A DNA stretch of 64,000 nt from Planctomycetota bacterium (GTDB lineage: Bacteria > Planctomycetota > Phycisphaerae > UBA1845), in contig JAJRWX010000095.1 in the NCBI GenBank assembly GCA_024276605.1, positions 31,904 to 95,903 on the forward strand, written 5' to 3'. The notes under the pieces were generated by a model. It saw nothing but the letters and a program-made list of their open reading frames with translations. It did no database searches and was not told the origin of the DNA. How positions within the stretch are numbered: position 1 is the first letter of the stretch; each line of letters starts with the position of its first letter. The position numbers were made by a program, and so were the translations under genes. Of the stretch, positions 57,366 to 64,000 are shown one piece after another.

Positions 57366-59681
57366 GTGAAAAAAATAATGGTTATTCTGATATTTGGCGC
57401 AATACTTTTTGCCCGGCAAACCGCCGCCGGTGCGAATCTGGCATCCGCACTATTCACCTATCAGGGCCAACTCAAATTAAGTGGCGTTCCGGTTTCCGAA
57501 GAGTGCGATTTCGAGTTCACGCTATGGACGCATGAAACCAGCACGGTACCGACCGATCAAGTGGGGCCGACTCTCATCTTTGATGGTGGTGTAGGAAACG
57601 CACTACCTATCCAGGTCAGCCAGGGCTTATTTACGGCGCCACTCGATTTTGGTGCCGACGCCTTTGACGGTGAGCCGCGTTGGCTTGAAGTCGCGGTAAG
57701 TTGTCCAACAGGAGTGGGCGTATACACCACCCTCTCCCCGCGCGATCCCATCACCATGACACCCTACGCAGCTCAGACACGAGGTATTCATGTGACGGAA
57801 AACGGCGATGTAGGCATCGGTACTACAAATCCTGACGCGCTGGTGCATATCGACGGTGTCAACGGGGATTTGTTTCATGTGGGTGATTTATCCGGCATGA
57901 CCGTGACAGACCAAGGTGAAGTGGGTATCGGTACTAATCGCCCTAATGCAAAGCTCGACGTAACATCTAGGACCACCACGGGGGCCATTTTATCCGTGAC
58001 CGGCTCCGGAAGGCCTTTAGTGGAAGTAGAGGGAACATCCACAGATTCGATTATGTCTGTGACGGGTACGGCAAGTCGCTCACTCATAGCTATTAATGGT
58101 AGAGCCCAAAGCCTATTAGAGGTGCGTGGTGAAGGCTTTGAACACGGCAACCACATCGCCTTTTTTGATAATATTGGAACTTCGTTAGCTGACGGCATTG
58201 CCATACGGATAGGAAACAACAATACAAACAGAGAAAACAACTTCATAACTTTCCTCAATGGCCAAGACCTTGTAACAGGTAGAATCGAAGGCTTTGATTT
58301 GGAATTCGGTGATTGGATCGTTCCACCGCCAATACCGGATATCGGTGTTACCATCGACCCCGCTATCTCATACAACCCAAATTGGTTGAACCCAGGGTCT
58401 TTGCCGACCGCCACTCTAAATCGAGGAACCCTGCCATCGCTCACATTCAATCCCGGTGCCTTGCCGACAGCCACATTCACTCGAGGTACCCTCCCGACTC
58501 TTTCGGTAACGGGCGGCGCGTTGCCGTCACTTAGTTTTAGTGCCGGGCAATTACCATCCTTGACATTCAATGACGGGTCAGTTCCAAGTTTTTCTGCCAC
58601 TACCACAACCATTCTAGGTGTTCGCGTCATGACCGGATTCTCCTTCAGCGCAGGGTCTACGCCGTCGGCTACTTTCAATGATGGCTCACTTCCATCATTA
58701 ACCTTTAATCGAGGCTCCTTTCCCAACATCAGCTTGAATCGCGGCACGCTTCCTTCCTTGAGGTTCACGGGTGGGGCATTGCCATCTGCCATTTTTACCA
58801 GAGGTACACTGCCGTCGCTCTCGTTCAGCGGTGGTTCTTTGCCATCGATTCTGGCCCCACCTATAACCGTTGGCAATCCGTCCATTGTCTTCGATTTACC
58901 TACACGACTTGAACTTGATGCCTTGTATTGTTGGGCTATCGAAACGGGTAATAGTGACTTTGTTCAGTTAGACCCGGTGAGCGTGGCAGTAACGGCGCTC
59001 AAGCAAGATGTTATCAGAAGGTGTAAGGATGAGGGCGTAACCTACGGCTCTAAAGGCGCGGACTACGCTGAATGGCTTCCAAAACTTAATCCCTCCGATC
59101 AGTTCCAGTTTGGTCAGATCGTTGGTGTTCATGGCGGTAAAGTTAGCCTCAAAACCGAAGGCGCAGAGCAAATTATGGCTATCTCTCGCGCCCCGGTTGT
59201 TATCGGTAACGTCCCGGCAAAAGAAGACGAACACGCCAACGTAACCGTGGGTTTCATGGGACAGCTACCTGTTGTCGTTCATGGTACGGTTCACGCTGGC
59301 GACTACATCATCCCCTCAGGTCGAGAGGATGGTACGGCGGTGGCTATCTCTCCAGGCAAGCTTCAACTTGAACATCTTGATCGTACATTGGGCCGTGCAT
59401 GGTCTGATTCAACCAACGATATTTTTAGTCTCATCAACGTAGCCATCGGGCTTAATGGTAATGAACCCAAGATCATCCTTACGCGGCAGCAACAACGCAT
59501 CGATGCTCAGGATAAGCAACTATCCGCACTTGTGGCTGAAAATGCCAGACTGCTGGCTCAATTGAATGCATCAAACGATCAAATGGCCACCATGATGACA
59601 GCTATCGAACGCATCGAGCAGAACATGCATGTTCGGCGAGAGTGTCGACGACCTGCGGAAATGGAATTGGTTACGCGATAA
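57366..59681 (+). CDS. Secreted tail-fibre-like repeat protein (copy 2) with decapeptide repeats
   Basis: 771 aa from GTG 57366, with GAGGAGG upstream. Signal peptide at residues 1-20. Residues 28-140 (LFTYQGQLKLSGVPV to AAQTRGIHV) match the N-terminal domain of the protein at 31401. Fibre-like GDVGIGTTNPDALVHIDG and GEVGIGTNRPNAKLDV turns follow. Residues 342-497 hold 14 decapeptide repeats (see 58392-58856). The C-terminal domain begins GVTYGSKGADYAEWLPKLN, a motif I associate with fibre/endosialidase-type tail domains, and the last 40 residues look like a coiled coil (RIDAQDKQLSALVAENARLL). A probable cell-surface trimeric fibre. Antisense open frames here are shadows of the repeats. Confidence 0.78.
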   Translation: MKKIMVILIFGAILFARQTAAGANLASALFTYQGQLKLSGVPVSEECDFEFTLWTHETSTVPTDQVGPTLIFDGGVGNALPIQVSQGLFTAPLDFGADAFDGEPRWLEVAVSCPTGVGVYTTLSPRDPITMTPYAAQTRGIHVTENGDVGIGTTNPDALVHIDGVNGDLFHVGDLSGMTVTDQGEVGIGTNRPNAKLDVTSRTTTGAILSVTGSGRPLVEVEGTSTDSIMSVTGTASRSLIAINGRAQSLLEVRGEGFEHGNHIAFFDNIGTSLADGIAIRIGNNNTNRENNFITFLNGQDLVTGRIEGFDLEFGDWIVPPPIPDIGVTIDPAISYNPNWLNPGSLPTATLNRGTLPSLTFNPGALPTATFTRGTLPTLSVTGGALPSLSFSAGQLPSLTFNDGSVPSFSATTTTILGVRVMTGFSFSAGSTPSATFNDGSLPSLTFNRGSFPNISLNRGTLPSLRFTGGALPSAIFTRGTLPSLSFSGGSLPSILAPPITVGNPSIVFDLPTRLELDALYCWAIETGNSDFVQLDPVSVAVTALKQDVIRRCKDEGVTYGSKGADYAEWLPKLNPSDQFQFGQIVGVHGGKVSLKTEGAEQIMAISRAPVVIGNVPAKEDEHANVTVGFMGQLPVVVHGTVHAGDYIIPSGREDGTAVAISPGKLQLEHLDRTLGRAWSDSTNDIFSLINVAIGLNGNEPKIILTRQQQRIDAQDKQLSALVAENARLLAQLNASNDQMATMMTAIERIEQNMHVRRECRRPAEMELVTR
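58392..58856 (+). repeat. Coding decapeptide repeats (consensus xGxLPSxxFx), 7 + 7 copies
   Basis: Within the fibre-like protein, G-[STAQ]-[LVTF]-P-[STN] recurs every 10 residues at protein positions 344 to 404 (seven copies) and 430 to 490 (seven copies), with a short non-repeat insert between (TTTTILGVRVMTGF). DNA of the copies has diverged, so the periodicity is kept at protein level. A 10-residue period with fixed Gly-x-x-Pro suggests a thin beta-solenoid or fibre segment. Confidence 0.8.
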
Positions 59682-59746
59682 TAAGTCAAGTATCGACTCA
59701 TTCGGCATCAACTTATCATGATAGTATGCATAGCTTGAGAACAAAT

Positions 59747-60163
59747 ATGAAAACCAAACGAATGATAGCTACGACGTGGATAACTTTAGCCTCGTTAACC
59801 CTACTGGCATCAGCTGGTGAACCCGGGTACAAAATCACCCGACAGACCATCGACGGCGGAGGTGTCATGCGTAGCGCTGGCGGTGAATTCGAGCTATCCG
59901 GTACTCTTGGCCAGCATGATGCGAGCGTTATGACCGGGGGTGCTTTCGAGTTAGCCGGTGGGTTCTGGAATGGTCAGTCAGACACCGATTGTAACGAAGA
60001 TGGCCTTGTTAGTATCCTCGATCACAAGGCGTTCGTGTCCTGTCTACTCGGGCCTAATGGTGGCATCGCCACTGGTGCGTGTCCCTGTTTTGACGTGGAT
60101 CGTGACGCAGACATTACCCTAAGTGATTACGCCAAATTACAGGCTGGATTCACTGGGCAATAG
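59747..60163 (+). CDS. Secreted small protein with TIDGGG domain and EF-hand/dockerin-like tail (copy 2)
   Basis: 138 aa from ATG 59747. Signal peptide TWITLASLTLLASAG, then ITRQTIDGGGVMRSAGGEFE...LSGTLGQHDAS...FELAGGFW, then calcium loops DCNEDGLVSILDHKAF and DVDRDADITLSDYAKLQ. It is closely similar to 34070-34495 over its whole length and likewise follows a fibre-like gene (65-nt gap here, overlap there). The repeated pairing implies that the two proteins work together, for example as fibre and anchor, but this is inference. Confidence 0.85.
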   Translation: MKTKRMIATTWITLASLTLLASAGEPGYKITRQTIDGGGVMRSAGGEFELSGTLGQHDASVMTGGAFELAGGFWNGQSDTDCNEDGLVSILDHKAFVSCLLGPNGGIATGACPCFDVDRDADITLSDYAKLQAGFTGQ

Positions 60164-60210
60164 TGGCATTTGAACGGTTGTGCGATGGGCGTGACATTGT
60201 TCTCGCCTGT

Positions 60211-63200
60211 TTACGGGCAACTCGGCACACACGTTCCGGTTTCACAGCCCGTCACTCCAAAGCCGAATGGATCTATCGCGAACGCTCTGACTTCTCGTAA
60301 GACGTCTGCACTGTTAAGTACGCCTTGAGGAGCCTGACCGTCATTATCAACCCGTGAGATATGCGGGGCATCAGGGTCCAACTGGAATCGCTTCACCACG
60401 GCTACGATGTCCGTTGTGTTAACGATATTATCCGGTGCGGTCCAGATGTTGCCCACAAAGCTACCCACCAGATCACCGAATTGTCGAGGTGATGGAGCAG
60501 CCGTCGTAAACACGGATAGTGGCGCCGTGAATATGGCATCATCAGTAGTTGCTTCGATCAGATACTCATTACCCGGCACAATCTCGCAGCCATGAACATG
60601 AATCACCGAGTCCGTCCATGCGCAATACTCAGCCGTAGATACAAGCGATCCTATCTTACCTTCAGTGTTCACATCATCTAAAGCACACGACACATAGTAG
60701 GATGAACCCGCGCCAATTCTAGTCACTCGATATGCCACGTTAGGATTGACGTTTGTGCTGGGATTAAAGGATATATAACGGTCTTTCGTTACATGATACG
60801 GCGGCAGCGCGGAGGCCGGAGGTTGTAATACACACTCGTCCGGAATAAAATCACAATTTACATCAAAGCTTGATCCAAATGGGATGATGTCCAGTCGATC
60901 AAGAATACCATTTCCGTTGCAATCAACTTCGCACTCGTCGGGGATACCACTACCGTCTACATCCAAGCTAAATCCGGAGGCTATATCACAATCGTCGGTA
61001 AGTAGATTGAAATTGCAATCTTGAGCAAAACCGTCGATGAAATCGAATCCCGTTGCAAACTCCAATCCATGATCATTGCCGCCTATGTGCGTTTTACGAA
61101 AAAGACCCGTGCATACATTGTATTCGAACATGCGTGCGTCGGTCAGATGGGACGCTGCTACGTGATCATCTGTTAAGTTGGTGACACCGGGTGATGAGCT
61201 ACTGGAGCTATAAAGCGTGCCCGTGCGAGCTACAAACACATGGCCGTTTGGGCCTACGCGAATACCCCAGGGGCTATCCTGTGTGATAGCTGTACCAGTT
61301 CCAACCTGTGCCCACTTTCCTAGGGCAGCGCCGGTCGGCCATGCGTATTCGAGCACTTCATCCGTGCCATAACTCGCCACCAACAAGTTACCATCCGCTT
61401 TGAATGTCAGACCTTTCGGCTGAGTGAGTTGTGCATTGTCAGCTACATTAACGAATATACTGTCGAAGGCTCCTGTCGTGGCATTGAATTTGAGAATGCT
61501 ACCATTGCCGAAGCCACCGGTGTCACTCGTCACATACAAAAAACCATCAGGCCCCTTGGTGATTCCGAAGGGGGAGGTAAGACCGCCGGAACCGGCGCTG
61601 ATAAACGTTCCCAGTGATGCACCGGTCGTTGCGTTATAGGCCAGCACACTATGTGTATTGAAACTCGAAACCAACAGCCTGCCATCGTCCGTTAAGAAAA
61701 GCCCGGTAGGAAAGTCCAGACCGCCGGCGCCGGGAGGTACCAAGTCTCCCAGGTAGACGCCAAATTCATCGAATTCCATAATCCGGTCGTCGATAGCACT
61801 GGAAACCAGTGCGTGACGGCTTGGTGTCATAATGACATCCTGCCCTTGGCGGACTAAGGCTGATCCGCCGCCGGAGGATGTATCGGTTCTTACGCCGGTT
61901 GCGGCATGGAACTCACGCATGATGGAATTGTCGATTCCGCTCGCCACCCAAAGTGAATGCGCATTTTGTAAGTCCTCAAAATCAGTTTGACCGTTATTGT
62001 CACAATCCTGACAAGAATCCAACACAGCGTTACGGTCCACATCCAACGTCATGTCCAGTTGGATTTCCGTATAGTCAGACGTACCGTTACTATTGCAATC
62101 CATCTCGCAATCATCCGGGATGCCATTTCCATAAGCGTCGGTACTGGTGCTTGCGTCGATGTCCATGTCGTCGGGAATGCTATTACCATTACAGTCAGGT
62201 TCGCATTCGTCCGGGATGCCGTTTGAGTTCAGGTCCAGACTGGTTCCCAAAATGTCGGCAGGATCAAGTGTGCCATTATTGTTGCAATCCTCACACTCGT
62301 CAGGAATGTTGTTACCGTTTACATCATTGCTGGTACTATTGCTGATATCCAGGTCATCTGAAATGTCGTTCATATTGCAGTCATTAACAATACACGAAGA
62401 ACTGTTGATGAAGGCCACCATTTGGGCGCGTACAAACGAATGGAAATAGTTGTCCGTATTAGCCGTCATTCCGCTCCACGTCTGACCGCAATAGCTCATG
62501 ATGGAACCGCGTTGCGGAACGGCATTAGCAACGTTGCAAGTGTCAATACCATAATCGTGCGTATGCAAAGTGCCGCAGCTATGTCCTAGCTCGTGTGCGG
62601 TAACAGGTATGTCGTAGCCATATGGACTGGGTTTCGTTGGATCGGGAAAAAAACCCGTGGCATAGCCGACCACACCATACCCCCAATTGGCGTTACAAAG
62701 TGAGTTAGTGTACGCGACACCACCGAAGGCATAATCACGCCTGCCGGAAAACAACTGGGCAACGTCTCGTTGGACTGCAGTCTCGTTGGCGTTCCAATAG
62801 GCTCTGAATTCTCCCAGTGGGTCAGAACCATTGTATTCATCGGCGGGGTCGGTCCAGATGCGTGCAAACACGAGTTCGAATCGAGTATTCGTGTCGCGCA
62901 TGAATATATCACTGACAGCGCCGTACATTACAATCAAGTATTCGACAGCTTTGGTTTCATCCCCGAAGAGGAAAAAATATTCGTAGTCCGTGTCAACGGC
63001 TAGTTCCAAATGTTTCAATTTCACCGTCGATGCCGCGCTGATCGACAAGCTGTTTGTTCCACCAATAGGATTTGTCAATAGCTTAGGGGTAAACGGCGCG
63101 TCTACTTTCAATCCGCACATAGGAACACCTGACGGTGAACTACCGCCTGATGCTTGCGTATAAATGGATATTTCTCCAGCCGGGAGGTCACGCCCTCGAG

Positions 63201-63702
63201 CGTCTTTCGACGCGATATAGTTTCTTTGGTAGGTCGGACCAAGATCGATATAGCCGCTGGATCGATTTTCAGATAGCGCAAGATAAACGTGTGATCCCTC
63301 ATGACCAACGACGGTGCCGCGAAACAGCGAAATCGACGACGCATCAAAATCAAGGGGTATGTCGGGCTTACCTTTACGACCGATGACAATTTTTGTATGG
63401 GGACCGGTGAGGTGAAAGGGCTGGAGCAACAAATCTATTTGCGTAGCTTGGAGTGGGAATGCCTTAACAACAAACGGACCATTCGCAGATCGCACGGCCT
63501 GCCAGGAAAGGTTGTCGCGCCGTGCAACCGTAAGTCCTTCGGACTTGGATGCGACGGCAAAGAGCCGGTGTTGCGGTAACGACTGCGTGCTTATCTGCGT
63601 TCCCTTGATATTTTCCGTAGTGATTTGTTCACAAAATGCAGTGCTCGAAAACGCTTGAACACTCGCCATTGACAAAGCCAAGAACCATTGATTCCGAAAC
63701 AT
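60211..63702 (-). CDS. Secreted M12-type (reprolysin-like) metalloprotease with NHL-like propeller and NGIPDEC calcium repeats
   Basis: 1163 aa from ATG 63700-63702 (MFRNQWFLALSMASVQAF, a signal peptide). An N-terminal pro-like region is followed by the catalytic domain: HELGHSCGTLHTHDYG at about 370 (HExxHxxGxxH zinc site) and the Met-turn GSIMSYC at about 400. Next are five or more DCNxNGIPDDxDI/NGIPDEC repeats with EF-hand-like loops (about 440-590), then a six-bladed-propeller-like part with NHL-type repeats (LVSSAIDDRIMEFDEFGVYLG, FLYVTSDTGGFGNGSILKFN), two more NGIPDEC modules, and a fibronectin-like/EF-hand end (NTTDIVAVVKRFQLD). It is an extracellular protease, probably Ca-stabilised. 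Monocistronic. Confidence 0.88.
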   Translation of the reverse strand: MFRNQWFLALSMASVQAFSSTAFCEQITTENIKGTQISTQSLPQHRLFAVASKSEGLTVARRDNLSWQAVRSANGPFVVKAFPLQATQIDLLLQPFHLTGPHTKIVIGRKGKPDIPLDFDASSISLFRGTVVGHEGSHVYLALSENRSSGYIDLGPTYQRNYIASKDARGRDLPAGEISIYTQASGGSSPSGVPMCGLKVDAPFTPKLLTNPIGGTNSLSISAASTVKLKHLELAVDTDYEYFFLFGDETKAVEYLIVMYGAVSDIFMRDTNTRFELVFARIWTDPADEYNGSDPLGEFRAYWNANETAVQRDVAQLFSGRRDYAFGGVAYTNSLCNANWGYGVVGYATGFFPDPTKPSPYGYDIPVTAHELGHSCGTLHTHDYGIDTCNVANAVPQRGSIMSYCGQTWSGMTANTDNYFHSFVRAQMVAFINSSSCIVNDCNMNDISDDLDISNSTSNDVNGNNIPDECEDCNNNGTLDPADILGTSLDLNSNGIPDECEPDCNGNSIPDDMDIDASTSTDAYGNGIPDDCEMDCNSNGTSDYTEIQLDMTLDVDRNAVLDSCQDCDNNGQTDFEDLQNAHSLWVASGIDNSIMREFHAATGVRTDTSSGGGSALVRQGQDVIMTPSRHALVSSAIDDRIMEFDEFGVYLGDLVPPGAGGLDFPTGLFLTDDGRLLVSSFNTHSVLAYNATTGASLGTFISAGSGGLTSPFGITKGPDGFLYVTSDTGGFGNGSILKFNATTGAFDSIFVNVADNAQLTQPKGLTFKADGNLLVASYGTDEVLEYAWPTGAALGKWAQVGTGTAITQDSPWGIRVGPNGHVFVARTGTLYSSSSSSPGVTNLTDDHVAASHLTDARMFEYNVCTGLFRKTHIGGNDHGLEFATGFDFIDGFAQDCNFNLLTDDCDIASGFSLDVDGSGIPDECEVDCNGNGILDRLDIIPFGSSFDVNCDFIPDECVLQPPASALPPYHVTKDRYISFNPSTNVNPNVAYRVTRIGAGSSYYVSCALDDVNTEGKIGSLVSTAEYCAWTDSVIHVHGCEIVPGNEYLIEATTDDAIFTAPLSVFTTAAPSPRQFGDLVGSFVGNIWTAPDNIVNTTDIVAVVKRFQLDPDAPHISRVDNDGQAPQGVLNSADVLREVRAFAIDPFGFGVTGCETGTCVPSCP

Positions 63703-63860
63703 AAAACTACTCCAAGGTCTACTTATGCGCCGAGTGATAACCTGCTTATGATACTTTTTCCGGCCAATCTCAATTGGTTGCATCCCCCCGGAATGTGCAG
63801 CTTCAAAACATTCTGTGCCCATGGTAGCAAAAGCGAGAGACAATTCCAAGGATAAGACAC

Positions 63861-64000
63861 TAGTGGTTTGTCACAGCTAAGAATAGGGGTTATCCTATCT
63901 TCTTGTTTTTGACGTTTCGGAAGACAAGGAGGTTTCCCGATGCAGAAGAAGTACGTGGTTCGATTGAGTGATGAAGAACGCGATACGTTGCGGGAGGTAA
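63861..64000 (+). mobile_element. Left end of an IS630-family insertion sequence (continues past window)
   Basis: A possible TA target (63861-63862) is followed by GTGGTTTGTCACAGCTAAG and, 78 nt on, by a transposase start. TTTGTCACAGCTAAGAAT (63867-63884) is identical to 1552-1569 at the border of the small element near the other end of the window, supporting its role as a terminal repeat. The right end is outside the window. Confidence 0.7.
63940..64000 (+). CDS. IS630-family transposase, N-terminal 20 residues only
   Basis: ATG 63940 has an ideal AAGGAGG ribosome-binding site 7 nt upstream. The visible residues, MQKKYVVRLSDEERDTLREV, are the characteristic opening of IS630-type (DDE, helix-turn-helix N-terminus) transposases. 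The rest lies beyond the window, so intactness cannot be judged. Confidence 0.7.
   Translation, partial: MQKKYVVRLSDEERDTLREV

Noticed and set aside
58392..58856. Periodic repeats as a possible CRISPR array
   Set aside because: The period is about 30 nt with no unique spacers, the frame is kept throughout, and the copies diverge at the DNA level; it is a coding protein repeat.
57875..58885. Minus-strand open frame of 336 codons antisense to the fibre protein
   Set aside because: It mirrors the decapeptide repeats on the other strand (its own 10-residue periodicity is derivative) and has no ribosome-binding site or signal.

Overview
The window reads as a chromosome segment of a Planctomycetota bacterium, most like the Phycisphaerae. 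Four things point there: a Minf_1886-family protein; an ECF sigma factor of the planctomycete/acidobacterial type overlapping a Ser/Thr kinase with TPR repeats; large secreted proteins with DCNxNGIPDEC-type calcium-binding repeats; and two copies of a secreted 'TIDGGG...SAGGEFELSGT' protein ending in EF-hand/dockerin-like loops. G+C is near 50% by eye, except for a G+C-richer block at about 26-30.7 kb.

Layout. 1-13.3 kb is mostly housekeeping: a partial SpoIIE-type phosphatase, a DUF192 lipoprotein, a carbamoyltransferase/SxtJ/DUF5989 cassette, metG, tatA, ricT, trxA, an LpxL-like acyltransferase, queA, a TauE/SafE permease, a GNAT enzyme and tRNA-Leu(GAG). Two small structured repeat elements (1546-1719 and 13402-13568) lie here. 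13.6-18.3 kb holds an ABC-F ATPase and a large secreted protein. 18.7-23.35 kb is a sulfur/siroheme operon: cysH, hemA, a sirohydrochlorin chelatase and a cobA-hemD fusion. It is preceded by what looks like a complete cysteine-responsive transcription attenuator: promoter, near-leaderless poly-Cys leader peptide, antiterminator and intrinsic terminator. 23.6-25.4 kb is an ankyrin protein, followed by an IS4-family transposase relic. 26.0-30.7 kb is a homocysteine S-methyltransferase next to a giant MTHFR fusion protein.

34.5-50.9 kb is a tightly packed, often translationally coupled minus-strand operon: iorA-iorB, a hydantoinase A/B fusion, an acyl-CoA dehydrogenase, a B12 mutase (small and large subunits), a three-subunit molybdenum hydroxylase, a family III CoA-transferase, a thiolase and a small ring-hydrolase-like protein. 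Together these match, step by step, the known anaerobic indole-3-acetate (auxin) pathway, here fed by indolepyruvate oxidoreductase and hence probably by tryptophan. The mutase large subunit carries an in-frame TGA at codon 69.

51.5-64 kb holds a beta-helix lipoprotein, a 3-methyladenine glycosylase, a kinase/sigma pair, a second copy of the fibre-protein plus dockerin-like-protein cassette (first copy at 31.4-34.5 kb), a large secreted M12-type metalloprotease, and at the right edge the start of an IS630-family element. The left end of that element matches 18 nt at the border of the repeat at 1.55 kb. All functional calls come from reading the sequence and remembered family features; no search or folding program was run.
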